DNA from: Elgaria multicarinata webbii
Taxonomy: Eukaryota > Chordata > Lepidosauria > Squamata > Anguidae
DNA: 64,000 nt
Direction: 5' to 3'
NCBI RefSeq assembly: GCF_023053635.1
Contig: NC_086180.1
Coordinates: 89,319,447-89,383,446 of the forward strand
The notes below the pieces were generated by a model. The model saw nothing but the letters and a program-made list of their open reading frames with translations, did no database searches and was not told the DNA's origin. Every line of letters begins with the position of its first letter. The stretch's first letter is position 1. The position numbers and the translations under genes were made by a program. Shown here in pieces: positions 1 through 46,245 of this stretch.

Positions 1-869
1 CATGGTTTGTTGCTACAAACCTGATAAATATCTCCGAATGGCCAGTGAAACAACGGTGTACCAACCCACTTCAAGCCCTTGTTTCAGGTCATAGCTTGTG
101 GTCAATCCTTAATCATGAGTTAGGTTTATAGATTTAATACTTCACGTTATCTTTGGGTAAAGCAACAGAGTCAAATATGTGCTCATGCCACTTAGGCTTG
201 CATCTCTATAAATATGAAGGGCGGTTGGATTATTTATTTATTTTACACATTTTTGCTTTAGTGGACCTTTGTACGTGCAGATAATCCAAAGTAGCTTGTA
301 GGAGTCTGATTCTTTCAGTAGACATTGTTTGGCAACTGGAAGGCCTTGGACAAGTCCTGCCTCTCTTGAAGGCAACTACTTGCCCATTTGCCACCCAAGA
401 AGCAGAAGGCTTTGGAGAAAGCACATCTGACTGGTAGGCTTCCTAGCAGGAAATTTTATGGAGAGGGGGCGTTGAGGCTCTGGTGTACCACTCCTTGCTT
501 GCTTTGGTAAGTGGCTTTCCAGGAAAATTTGCATTAACTAGAGTTCAAGTGACATGCAGCTAGAATGGAATTAGACACCTTTGGTAACCAATAGAGATGG
601 ACAGGTTCAGCGCCTGTTCTCCAAACTTTACTGTCCTTCTCCCTGCAGCATGGCCACCTTCATTTGACATTAGTTCTTTTGGTTAATGTATCCTGTACCT
701 CGATCAACCTTCCCCAATGTGATGCCCTCCAAGTCTGTTAGGGTACAGGTCCCGGCATGGAGGGAACCAGGTTGGGGCAAGCTCACGAGATGATATATAA
801 AGCAGATGTCTAACTAAGCCATTACATTCAAGTTCTTATTTTATTTTATTTATTTTTAAATCATGGCAG
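1..869. other. PROM1 intron, no recognised element
   Basis: No exon matching the prominin residues expected upstream was found here, and no recognisable repeat apart from a T-rich tract at 830-858 that serves as the polypyrimidine tract of the first exon. Confidence 0.6.
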
Positions 870-35784
<34,915 letters not shown>

Positions 35785-36112
35785 TGCATACTGGAAATGG
35801 TATGGGTAAGTTGCATGCTTTATTTATACTTCCTTTAAAAAAATGGGGGGAAAAAAAGGTTGGCCCTTTAAAAAAATGGGCAGCCTGGCTTATTTGAACT
35901 TCTAAGTACATCGCTATATGGAGACACTGGTTCACACAAATGGCCTCTCTCCATTTCAAGTCTGCCTGGTCACAGGACAGACAAAAATCCCTTGCACGTC
36001 TGAACTGGCCGACACTGATCTGAAGATCATGTTACTTTGTTTTATTTTAACTATCTTGTTATGTGACCGTTAGGAAAATACTCTGAACTTTCTCTTGTGA
36101 CTTCATTTTCAG

Positions 36113-36893
36113 CCTCTGGAAATAGTACTTCTAATGCTCCTGTGGGAAAACACAACATCTTTCCAATCCGTGTTGAGTTCTGAATCCTGAACCGTCTTGT
36201 TTGGGACCTGGACAGTAAATTGATTTTGAATGAAAAGAGAACTACTGGATCTTATGCCATAAAATGCAGGCAGGCTATTGATGACCAGGTCACATCTATT
36301 ACTTCCTATTCAGTACCATTAAAACCTGGACATAGTGGTTTCCATTTTTGGTTTCTAATATCACTTTTTCCAGTGGGTTTCCTATCTTGTATCACATTAA
36401 TTAAATTAAATTGGGTTGTCTGGGTTTTGTGTTCACTCTGGATTTTTTATTTTTATTTTTTTTTGCTTCAGACTCACTGCCCATTCAAAAATATTCAGTT
36501 CTTATGACGTTCAGAGATGTTAATACAATGTATATAAATGTGTTTACATGAACAATACATTCTGTGTACAGACACTTTTGTATCTGTTTTTTACAGCTGT
36601 CTTGCAGCAGACTTTTTAATACTGTTTGTTATACTTCCCAAGCAACCCATTCAGTATGATCAGTGTTACTTTAGTGCTCTTGGATGGCAGCAATTGACTG
36701 TAAAATGTACGGAAATCTTGTGTTGTCTTCAAAAAGGTCAATGTAATCGGTTATTCTTCCCTCTTTCTGAATTATTATTTAATGTAAAATGTCATTAAGA
36801 CCCAAGCTATATTTTTCTTAAAGCAGTGAGCTTTAAAAGTTCTGAACAAATGTGTAATGGGAGAATAATACCCTTCCTTGTAACCTGAATAAA
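36113..36893 (+). other. PROM1: PROM1 likely last exon: 3' UTR, possibly an alternative coding end
   Basis: The acceptor is TTTTCAG at 36106-36112. From the donor at 35806 it would be 3' UTR. Joined directly to the exon at 33161 it reads SLWK and then stops. A third frame stays open from the start of exon 35766 through this exon to a TGA at 36181, but no preceding tail exon ends in the phase it needs. AATAAA at 36888-36893 marks the probable 3' end. Confidence 0.6.
36888..36893 (+). promoter_or_regulatory. PROM1: Poly(A) signal AATAAA, PROM1
   Basis: A canonical hexamer about 780 bases into the last exon. No other gene precedes it on this strand. Confidence 0.6.
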
Positions 36894-38040
36894 TATAGGA
36901 ACAAATGTTAAAAGAACCTATTCAGATCTTTAGCCATTTATGTACACTGCATGTGTGGTGGGTTCAAGACAGTGGACTCATTGGCACCCTGGCTTGTAAA
37001 GCCTAAATGTCACAAATGCCCACACATGCCTAGATATGTATGCCCAATATGCCTAACCTTATTCTCATGCACATCGTTTTTAAGAGAGAGGTTGTATTGG
37101 GCATAGATACATAGGGTTGTAGGCCTATTAACCTCATTTAGAGGTTACAACAAAGTGTGGACATGAGGTGGAGGTGTCACATAATCCCGTGCCCACTTTG
37201 CAGACAGTTTACTCAGTTTGCCAAAGGTGTGACTAGACCCAGGGGTAACCCCGTATGCCATGGTCTCTTTAGGTTTACCCTGCTGTAACTTCTGTTTTAG
37301 AAGAGAGAATTGACTGTATTTTGATAAATAAATGTGAGGTATTGAGATTGCAGGAGTATTCAAAGCTGTTGCACTATACTGTCCCTCAACTTGGGTGTAA
37401 AAGTTGTGAGTAGGAATGATTTGTACAACTAATTTTAAAAAGGCTGTCAGTAGCTTTATGCTAAATGCTTAAATCACTGCCAGGAAATATGGGTGTCTTG
37501 TACTTAATTGGTGGGCACTGCTTAAATGCCTATAATGTTGGGAATGTTTTCCTGCCTTGAAGGCAACAGTCAGTAGTGGAGAATTACATGGATCTTCCAA
37601 AATGTATAATGCTGCTGTTTTGTGGAAGCCTGTTTAGTGGATTTTCTAGTAATCTTATTTCCAGGTAATCTTAGGATTTCTCAGTTAAAGGATGTTTGCA
37701 CATCAATTGCCTGATCTCATGGCAAAATGAATTCTCATGCTGTACTTCATCCAGTGTAAGTGTTTTTTCCCCTGCATATCTCAGTGTTGGGAAAATACTA
37801 TGTGTGAAGCAGTTCTCAAAATGAACAGAAACTGGAGTTATATTGGGACAACAAGTTTTCATTCATAGGGAATATTGATTACTTCTACTAGCTGATGTAC
37901 AGAATACTTAAATGTGTTTACACACAAACACGTACACACATATCAATATCTCAAAATGATATATGTTAATGATTTTCTATTTTTAATTGGATAATACCCT
38001 TAAAACATTTAAATAAAAGAAAGCTTGATTGATATTTGTG
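36894..38040. other. Intergenic, unclassified
   Basis: No gene or repeat family recognised downstream of the PROM1 poly(A) signal. Confidence 0.4.
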
Positions 38041-38350
38041 TAAATTTTTTTTAATACTATTTTTATTGATGTTCAAGTAAGGACAAATACAATAAACACA
38101 CAGAGTAAAAGAAAACACTCAACAACAATATAAATGTTCCCACAGCACCACTATAAAAAAGCATGGGTGTTCATTCCTTCAATAAGCACTTGGTACAGAA
38201 AAAGATGCAGGTTAAGTTAGAACCTCTGACCAAAAGGATTCCTGAGTCATTGGGGGTCTAGGTTCACCAGGATTCATATTAATAAATGTGAAAAAGTCCA
38301 ACCAGTTTTCCACAAATGTGTCTGATGTTATTTCTCCTCTTGCTAACTTG
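38041..38350 (-). repeat. L1 LINE 3' end
   Basis: Antisense it reads EITSDTFVENWLDFFTFINM, the end of an L1 ORF2-like frame, then a 3' UTR ending AACATCAATAAAAATAG and an A-run. Confidence 0.6.
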
Positions 38351-38705
38351 TTTTAAATGAAAGAAAGTTGGATTAAAACTCTTGTTCAGACCAGAGGTAA
38401 AATGGAATTCTGTTTACTTACAAAAGGAAGTCTTTTAATTTCAAGTGATTTGATTTTGGACTGCAGTTATTGTGACTCAACAACTTGGGAAGGATCAGTC
38501 TGTAGCCACACTCCACAGAGTTTTATATTGGCATCCTTGTATACATGATGTGGTTTTCCCTCTTCTTTCCAGAACAGTGTCTGCATGTGCTATATCATAA
38601 ACTGATTTTAAAACTTCCTTAAGTTTAAAAAGTAGCTTCTCCCTAGAGGCAGGGACTCACCAACCACAGCAGTATGTTGGTGGGAAACTTGGCATCTAGG
38701 ACAGA

Positions 38706-39012
38706 GGGCTCAACTACACCAAGCAGGATATTCCACTATGAAAGCGGTATGAAAGCAGTATATAAAAGGCAGGAGCCACACTACTGCTTTATAGTGGTAC
38801 TGAAGTGCACTGACAACTGTTGGGGCCTGTGACACATCTACACCAAGCAGGCTAGAGCACAAGGAATGCTGTATGAAATTGGTATATGGGATGTGTCAGT
38901 GGGCCCCAACAGTTGTGAGTGCACTTCAATACTGCTATAAATCAGCAGTGTGGCTCCTGCCTTTTATATATCACTTTCATAGTGGAATATCCTGCTTGGT
39001 GTAGATGAGCCC
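38706..39012. mobile_element. Harbinger-like palindromic MITE
   Basis: GGGCTCAACTACACCAAGCA to TGCTTGGTGTAGATGAGCCC, 307 bp, same structure as 23866-24170. The flanking triplets (AGA, AGG) no longer match exactly. Confidence 0.75.
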
Positions 39013-39142
39013 AGGGACAGCCAAGAGAGCACAACTTACCTCGCTTCTTCCCCTGTGTTCTACCTCACCTGCACGAACTGACATTTTCACCTCTTTATGT
39101 GGTATACTTGAGAAATGCCACAGACCTAGAGGCAGAAGACCT

Positions 39143-39261
39143 AGGCTAGATCTACACGAAGCAGGATAAAAACACTTTGAAAACGGTATGAAAACTGTCC
39201 TGGGCCCCAACGGTTATAAATACTGTTATAAAGCATTTTAAAGCAGTAGTGTAGTTCCTAC
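39143..39261. mobile_element. Palindromic MITE (CTACACTACTGCTTTA family)
   Basis: CTAGATCTACACGAAGCAGG on the left and AAAGCAGTAGTGTAGTTCCT on the right, with a GGGCCCCAACGGTTATAAAT centre. It combines end types of the 19698 and 45407 copies. Confidence 0.6.
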
Positions 39262-39387
39262 CACAGAGGCAAAGGTTTGCCCAGTGGTGCTGGTAATATA
39301 CAGTATCCATGGGAGGGGTAGCCAAGGTAGAACTGCAAGAAATGGTGATCATAGAAAAACCTTAACAGAGTTTGTGTGTATGCATAA

Positions 39388-39795
39388 GTTGGGAAAAGGG
39401 CAGAAAAGGGCAACTGAAATGGTCAAGAGGCTGGCTGGCGCACCTCCTCCATGAGGGAAGGTTACAACAGCTGGGATTGTTTAGCTTGGGGAAAAAGGAG
39501 GCTAAGGGGAGACCTGATACAATTATGCCTGGGGTGGAGAATGTGGAGGGGGAGACATCTTTCTCCCTCTCCCACAATACTAGAACCCGGGGTCATCCCA
39601 GGAAGCTGATTGGTGGGATATTCAGGACAGATAAAAGGAAGTACTTCTTCACCCAGCACATAGTTAAGCTACCTGCACTGAGCAGGGGGTTGGACTCGAT
39701 GGCCTTGTAGGCCCCTTCCAACTCTTTTTTTTAATTTATTTATTTATTTATTTATTTTGGCCCCTTCCAACTCTGCTATTCTATGATTCTATACC
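39388..39795 (+). repeat. CR1 LINE 3' region with a tail-only insertion
   Basis: Sense CR1: CACCTCCTCCATGAGGGAAG, TTTAGCTTGGGGAAAAAGGA, GACAGATAAAAGGAAGTACT and TTGGACTCGATGGCCTTGTA, then the CTATTCTATGATTCTAT end. It is split at 39726-39758 by a TTTA-rich insert. Confidence 0.9.
39710..39774. mobile_element. Tail-only retroposon insertion with 16-bp target duplication
   Basis: GGCCCCTTCCAACTCT occurs at 39710-39725 and again at 39759-39774, flanking a 33-base T/TTTA-rich insert. The insert looks like only the 3' tail of an antisense L2-type LINE. The host sequence is the CR1 3' end, which normally has this string once. Confidence 0.85.
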
Positions 39796-39814
39796 GAATT
39801 TGCTACCACAAGAT

Positions 39815-40082
39815 GTAGTGATGGCTTTAGGGGTTAGATTAATTCTTGCAGGAGAAGGCTGCCATTGGCTATAGTTCCAATGGCTATATGGTACCTCCAG
39901 TATCAGAAGTAGTAAGTCTATATACATCAGTCCTTGAGGAACATGGGTGGGAGGGTGTTGTTATATCCGTGTCCTGCTTGTGGGTTACTGGTCAACAGCT
40001 AGTTGGCCACTGTGTGAACAGAGTGCTTGATTAGATGGACCCTTAGTCTAATCCAGCATGGCTCTTCTTACGTTCTTACAAA
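39815..40082 (+). repeat. CR1/L3-like LINE 3' end
   Basis: Ends GATGGACCCTTAGTCTAATC, CAGCATGGCTCTTCTTACGT and TCTTAC, a common sauropsid LINE terminus; preceded by CTGCTTGTGGGTTACTGGTC and GGCCACTGTGTGAACAGAGT. Confidence 0.8.
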
Positions 40083-41940
40083 GAAGTTTGGTAGATTGGT
40101 CCCTAACTATGGGCTTTTCTACATGAGGCTTTTAACCTACTACTTTACTGATGCTTCTGCTTCCAGATTATTTGTGGGATTAAAATTGGCTCCTTACATG
40201 TGTGGTGTTTTTTTCTCTGGGGTGTGTGTGTCTTTCTCACCAAGTTTTCTATATGTTCCATTACACAACCACTAGGTGGCACTGTGTTACAGTGGAATTG
40301 CACAAATGCACCAAGGTTTCATGCTGCCATTCATAGAAATGACAGACTTTTCTCATTAGAAAAACAAAACACATTAATAGATGCAACTCATGGGAGAGGC
40401 CCTGGAGGATGACAAAGTCATGTAAAGCATCTGCAAACTACCATGATTAAGAAATTCCAAGCACGCAATAAATGTCTTGCAACTCCTTCTCCACCTCAGA
40501 TCTGGAAAACCCAAAGTTTTGAATATCTCTGCATTGCTTTTAATAGGAAAAATTAACAAAGTGCTTTAACTTAAAGAAAACGTTTGTTAGGATTGGATGA
40601 AATGTGCAGGCATAGTACCACCTTCTGAGGGGAATAAGCCTGCCAAATTTCAAACAGATGCAGAGATTTTTGTGCAATGGGAGCTTTTAAAGTTGATTGG
40701 AAGGGGAAGCATTGATTTTGCCACTTCTGCCCCTTTTCCCAGAAGCTGCGTTCAGGGAAAACCCCAGTGCTTCTGGTTCTACTTCATCTCTCAAGGAGTG
40801 GTGGCAGTTTTAAAATTTGGAAGTGTACACTAATATACTGTCGGTCCACACTATGACACTGTGTGTGTGTGTAAGAAAGTAGCATGATCTCTCTCACACA
40901 CACAGGACATGGACTAAGATAGATTATATGGATTCCCATAAAAAATACAACTTAAAATCAAATGCCAACTACAACTAAGGCTGGAATTGGGGGTGAGGAA
41001 GGGACTTACCTAAAAGCTAATACACAATACAGATCAGATAAAGACAACAGCAAGATTAAAAGACTTCTTTAAAAAAAGGATGCAAGGGATTGGATTTTTA
41101 AGGAAGGATTGGTCTGGACTGGAAATGGTTTTAGGGAAGGGTTCAACTAAAAAAAGGTTGGATCCCATAAGCCCCAAACAACTGCACGTTCCATCACAAA
41201 CTCTGGATGTTTGCGCTCCTAGGAATGGGCTAGCAAAGAGCAATGGAAAACGGTGGCATGCTTCTGATGAATTCTTTCAAAGTCCCTTTCCAAAGAACGA
41301 TGGTGGGAGAAAGCCCGGTTGGAAGCTGGAACTAGCAGTCACAAATCTACACACACACCCCTTCTGTCTGCCTCCCCACCCCACCCCCTGCGGCCTATCA
41401 TTTTCCTTTTATGGAGAGCTTGAGGTGGGACTATATCCATTTTAAATTGTGCCTCTGTTGGGAGTAGCCGTATTTGCATGTCTTTGGGCTGCTTTGGTTT
41501 GGGATTCATCTGAAGCAAATGCACAACCCTGATCAGTCATTTACTTTCAAAGTCACAAAATATTCCTGGCATTAAAATTGTAGATCAATGTTCACTGTAT
41601 GTAAATGATAGCTTTTAGATGGAAGGAGATAAATAATTTTCTACAGAAAAAGAGTTATCATTCAATAGCATATTTTCCAAAAGATGACAAGTTATACAGT
41701 CCTTTCTAATGGGTGGGAAATGTACTTACTAAAACCTCATGCATAGCAGTACAGAGACACCTTGGAAAGTTGCATTAATAAATTTGCCAGAATTAAAGTT
41801 TCCCCTTAATTAATACACCTACATTTTAATTAAACATGTAATGCATATCCATGGTTTTGAAGTAAGAATCTCATATTTTCAGCTACAGATAAAAGCCCCA
41901 AAACCTCTTCCTTTATTCAGGACATTTTTCACACATCTGG
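40083..41940. other. Intergenic, unclassified
   Basis: No family recognised. A short (GT)n at 40860-40872. A 121-codon frame at 41080 has no recognisable domain. Confidence 0.4.
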
Positions 41941-41949
41941 AGTGGAGGA

Positions 41950-43350
41950 GGGGAAAGAAGCAGTGATTTATTGTACATCAAGCCAATAGCACATAACGAA
42001 GAAGGACGTAGCAACAGCCCAGCAGGGCCTGTAATGGCGCTTAGCCGGTCAGCCCTTCCACAGGCAACAGTGGCTTGATTTCAAAGGGTGGAAAGCAGTT
42101 CTGCTCTCACAGGGAGTCCTGTGATTCCCTCCTTTCCTCGCTTACATCTCCTGCTTCCATACATCCTACTGCGTATCATCCACCAAGGTGACCAAGGTTA
42201 TTTCTGTCTCCAAACCAGTCTTGAATTCAGATTGGAAGAGATCCAAATAATCTGTATTCTATCCAAGTTGAGAGGCTACCACCTTCTCCATTGCCTTGCT
42301 CATAAAATTAGATACTGGGTGAAAAGGCCATAGCAGATGTTTATTTTCAACAAAAACGTGCAGCCTTCTTCAGGGCAATAGGGATTATATCTTCCCCCAA
42401 AGGCATTAACTACCTCTGAGGTCCAGCTGGAAAGCCTATCTGTGGCTGAGTTCAATAATAGGATGGACAAGGATCCAGTGAGTAGTAGTATCTCTTAGCC
42501 CTTCAAGGAGCTTACCTACATCCTCAGGCTGCACAAGCTAAAAAGAATGTAATATCATGGACACAGTGTGCTGGCTGCATCCACCTCTGATATTGTGATA
42601 ACTGTGGCATCAAAGTCAGAACAGATGCAAGAAATTTTATCTACAAAACTTAATCCACTGGTCACAACAGGCTTCTGAAAGTTCCACCGGTTGATCCTCT
42701 GGCCCAAAAGACCTCTGCGAACACAATGGTGCCCCTAAATGAGTTCTAACCTGTCTTTGATTGTATTTATCTCTGGTTTCTGACCTATGTATTCTAGCTG
42801 TCAACTCAGTCATTTCAGTGCCCACAACTCCTTGGAGTACCAAGGAGCCAACATCGCTCTAAAATCCAGTAGAGGTTATTTGGAAGTGATTGTATCACTG
42901 TCCCCGACCCAGTCAGTCAACCCCCCGCGGCTAGCTTGAACAAGCCAAGATGGGCAAGGGTTAAGACAGCATGTGGTGGGTCGAACAGATGCAAGCATCT
43001 TGTCCACGTCCTCAGGCTCCAAAAACTGAAACTGATCCTACAAAACATGATAAGATGATGCACTGGACACGTCATCAGACTCTGAATCAATAGCAGTGTT
43101 CAAGTCAGCATGGAGGTGAGCGATTTTATCCTCAAAGTATCTTGCAAATTCATCACAGTGAGTCCTCGAGGGTTCTAGTATTGGATTGGGTTAGGGTTAG
43201 ATGTAATTAATCCCTGTACCACTTGGAAAAGCTCAACTGGATGACATCTTGAGGATGCAATGGGGGCAGCAAAGTCAGACTTCTTTGGTGCCTTCACTGC
43301 CACGCAATAGGCACGATTATATGCTCTTACATGTGTTCGGTCACCTTCAT
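41950..43350 (-). repeat. Old L2-clade LINE, linker and upstream region
   Basis: Antisense pieces match L2 ORF2 linker motifs: NRAYCVAVKAPKKSDFAAPI, SSRCHPVELF, then THCDEFARYFEDKIAHLHAD, and LAPWYSKELWALK. The order is disturbed and many breaks are present. The part near 42000-42600 is only inferred to belong. Confidence 0.5.
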
Positions 43351-43649
43351 GACAAGTCTTAAATTTTTTTTCAAGTTTTCATTATTTTCTCATTATTTTC
43401 ATTGTTTTAACATGGGGTCTGGTGAGGAGGGGCTGTCCCAGGAGTTTCCAACTCCTTGCTGTTTTTCCCTCGTTTTTCAATATGTTTTGTATTCATGTTC
43501 TTACCTTGGCTTCCCTTTTCTGTGCAATGGGTTGCTACCTTGACTCTGCATACTGTGACCTTTTGTCTTTGGCCAGCCCAATGGACACAAGTTGCCACTG
43601 ATTAAAATTGTTCCACTACCTTTGGGGAGGGAAGCAGCAACATGAAGGC
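43350..43649. other. Unclassified stretch beside the nested transposon
   Basis: T-rich at 43362-43410; no family recognised. Confidence 0.35.
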
Positions 43650-44280
43650 CAAGGGCTGCATCACACATACACTTTTGCCTTGGTTTCACCCCACATTTCC
43701 CCCGTTCAATTCCATAGTGAGTGGAGCCTGGTCACTTTCACCTGTGCACTTTTTCATCCCATGCCACCCCATCGGAGACTGCTCCCTCCATCGCCGGGCA
43801 CTGCTGCCTCCATCTCTCCATCATGCTGCGCAGCCCCTGGGGAAGGCCTCTTTGGCTTTGCTCGTCCTTCATTCCTCTCTTCCCCATTCTCAGCCATCGC
43901 CCGTGGCCACACCTTACCCAGATCTGTTTTGTGCATCCCATCCCCCAGCTGGGTGACTTTAGAGCAGCCCGCCCTAAAGGAGCAGGCAAGGAAGACAGGG
44001 GGGCTCCAGTGTTGCCAGGACCACGCCTCATGCCAAGTTGGAGACCGGCTAGCACAGCAACTGAGCGATCCCCAAGGTGAGGCATCCCTGTGCCCGGAGC
44101 CCACTGTGGGGAGAGCAGAGGAGAAGCGTCTGCAGCCGTCCATTGCCGGAAGAACCATTCTTTCCCCACACCAAAAAACGACGCAAAGAGGGGGGGAAGA
44201 GGTGAGATCAGGGCAAGACAGTCATGTGCAAACAACGCACGGCGACAGTGGGGTATAACGCTGGTGTGATGGAGCCCCAA
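43650..44280. mobile_element. GC-rich Harbinger-like transposon, 3-bp duplication CAA
   Basis: The element spans 43653-44277 (625 bp), with ends GGGCTGCATCACAC and GTGTGATGGAGCCC, flanked by CAA on both sides. It is GC-rich and stop-poor, which gives 216- and 180-codon frames on opposite strands with no recognisable domain. It appears to sit inside an L2 LINE (endonuclease-end motif to its right, linker to its left). Confidence 0.7.
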
Positions 44281-44465
44281 ATCTGATCAGATAGTGTTCT
44301 GTCCACAGTAGAGTCATTGTTGGCTACTTTACCTACAGATCACCTTCCTTCAACCCAGTACAGAACACCAGATCTAGAGGATGCTTTATCAACTGGGTTG
44401 GATTCGATTATAAACTGAGACAGGGTCATGATTGTCAGGGAGCCACTCCACACAAGCTGGCCCCA
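44281..44465 (-). repeat. L2-clade LINE endonuclease-end fragment
   Basis: Antisense it reads SILDLVFCTGLKEGDL and ...TLLWTEHYLIRF, resembling the HTLDLVFS-GL...LSDHylV end of the L2 endonuclease domain. Confidence 0.5.
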
Positions 44466-45300
44466 ATTTATTTATTTATTTATTTATTTATTTATTTCTA
44501 TACCGCCCAATAGCCGGAGCACTCTGGGCAGTTCACAAAAATTAAAAAACATTCAAAGTATAAAACAACAGTATAAAACCATAATATAAAATACAATATA
44601 AAAGCTCAACCAGATAAAAACAGCAGCAATGCAAAATTACAAATTTAAAACACCAAGTTAAAATTTATTTATAGACTGTTAAAATGCTGGGAGAATAAAA
44701 AGGTCTTCACCTGGCGTTTAAAAGCATATAACGTAGGTGCCAAGCAAACCTCCTTAGGGAGCTCATTCCACAGCCAGGGTGCCACAGCAGAGAAGGCCGT
44801 CCTCCTGGTAGCAACCTGCCTCACTTCCTTTGTCAGGGGCTCACGGAGAAGGACCCCTGAGGATGGCCTTAGGGTCCGGGCAGGTACATAAGGGAGGAGG
44901 CATTCCTTCAGATAGCCTGGCCCCAAGCCGTTTAGAGCTTTAAATGTTAATACCAGCACTTTGAATCGGGCCCGGACCTGGACTGGCAGGCAATGAAGCT
45001 GGAAAAGGACTGGTGTGATGTGGTCTCGTCGGCCAGTCCGTTAGTAACCGTGCTGCCCTGTTTTGTACCAGTTGAAGTTTCCGGATCGTTTTCAAAGGCA
45101 GCCCCACATATAACGCATTGCAGTAATCCAAATGAGAGGTTATCAGAGCATGGATCACTGTAGCTAGGTTATCTCCGTCCAGATAAGGGTGCAGTTGGTA
45201 TATCAACCTAAGCTGTTAAAAGGTGCTCTTTGCCACTGAGTTCACCTGTGCCTCAAGTGACAGTTCTGGATCCAAGAGCACCCCCAAACTGCGGACCCAA
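44466..45300 (-). repeat. L2-clade LINE 3' end, well preserved
   Basis: From the 3' tail (TTTATTTATTTATTTCTATA, CCGCCCAATAGCCGGAG) the antisense frames read VIHALITSHLDYCNALYVGL, PLKTIRKLQLVQNRAARLL, then MLVLTFKALNGLGPGYLKEC and APWLWNELPKEVCLAPTLYA. These are the C-terminal blocks of the L2-type reverse transcriptase. 5'-truncated, with frameshift between the two frames. Confidence 0.85.
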
Positions 45301-45406
45301 TCCTTTAGGGAGAGTGCAATATGCTGAAATCCTCCAAGACCAAAATCCTTGGAGTTCTCCATACCACTTCTGAGACCATCTTTGTTAGCTTAGGCAGGAA
45401 GACTGT

Positions 45407-45600
45407 GGTCAGATCTAACCAAGCAGGACATAGTACTATGAAAGCGGTATGAAAGCAGTATATAAGCAGCAGGAGCCACACTGCTGCTTTATAGCAGTAT
45501 TGAAGTGCACTGACAACTGTTGGGGCCCATTGACATGTACCCATATACCGCTTTCATACTGCTTTCGTAGTGCTACATCCTGCTTGGTGTAGATCTGGCC
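45407..45600. mobile_element. Palindromic MITE (GATCTACACCAAGCAGGA family)
   Basis: GGTCAGATCTAACCAAGCAG at the left and CCTGCTTGGTGTAGATCTGG at the right, with inner TATGAAAGCGGTATGAAAGC arms and a GGGGCCCATTGACA core. Clearly related to the 19987 family but with different outer ends. Confidence 0.7.
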
Positions 45601-46050
45601 TGTATCAATCTCTGTTACATGTAAGGGAATTTATATCCTGCCTCAAGTTCCAAAACCCCACATAGAGCCACTGAGAACTGAGCAGGGACGTGGAATTCTT
45701 ATCTACCCCCAGCTGGTTTGTTTCCCCATGCTTCCTTTGCCACACTCAATATTTTCGTGGACACATCCGGCTACACTTTCCTTCAACCTGGTTGCCATTT
45801 TACAAACCAGGTTGGTATCCCTGCAACTTTAATTATTTGCAAGCTTGACCTGATATTTGACTACTTCTGTTTGATCAGACAAGACTTGGTATATGGCAAA
45901 TAGAAAATATCTGTTAAAAGAAACAGTGGGATGTGTGCATATTAGACAGAAATATATATTTTTTTACGTATACAACTGCTATGCTGTATTTGGGGCAGCA
46001 AGATTAGTCTTGTTTCCTTCCTGAATGTTTACAGGTAATTTGGCATTCCG
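45601..46050. other. Upstream flank of FGFBP2
   Basis: No repeat recognised; it contains whatever promoter-proximal sequence FGFBP2 has beyond the TATA-like box. Confidence 0.4.
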
Positions 46051-46056
46051 TTGAGC

Positions 46057-46063
46057 TATAAAT
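46057..46063 (+). promoter_or_regulatory. FGFBP2: TATA-like box, candidate FGFBP2 promoter
   Basis: TATAAAT lies 189 bases before the start codon. Initiation about 30 bases downstream would give a 5' leader of roughly 160 bases without an intron. This is inferred from position only. Confidence 0.5.
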
Positions 46064-46245
46064 TATGACTATATGCTTACACCAAGGGAGTTTATTTAAA
46101 AGAAGGCTGGGGTGGGAAACCGCATGCAAAACCCAACCTGAAAAGAGAGAGACGTCTTTGTATGGCAGTCCTTTAAAGGCACTTCTTTCAGCTTCTCACT
46201 TGTTAAGAACCAAGTTGCTCCAAGGATCAGACTTTGTGCTTCACT

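Noticed and set aside
863-865. ATG as a start for the 87-codon frame
   Set aside because: It precedes the splice acceptor at 868-869; the frame is an internal PROM1 exon, not an independent gene.
43608-44280. 216- and 180-codon frames on opposite strands
   Set aside because: They coincide with the TIR element at 43653-44277 and look like low-stop GC-rich sequence, not a transposase.
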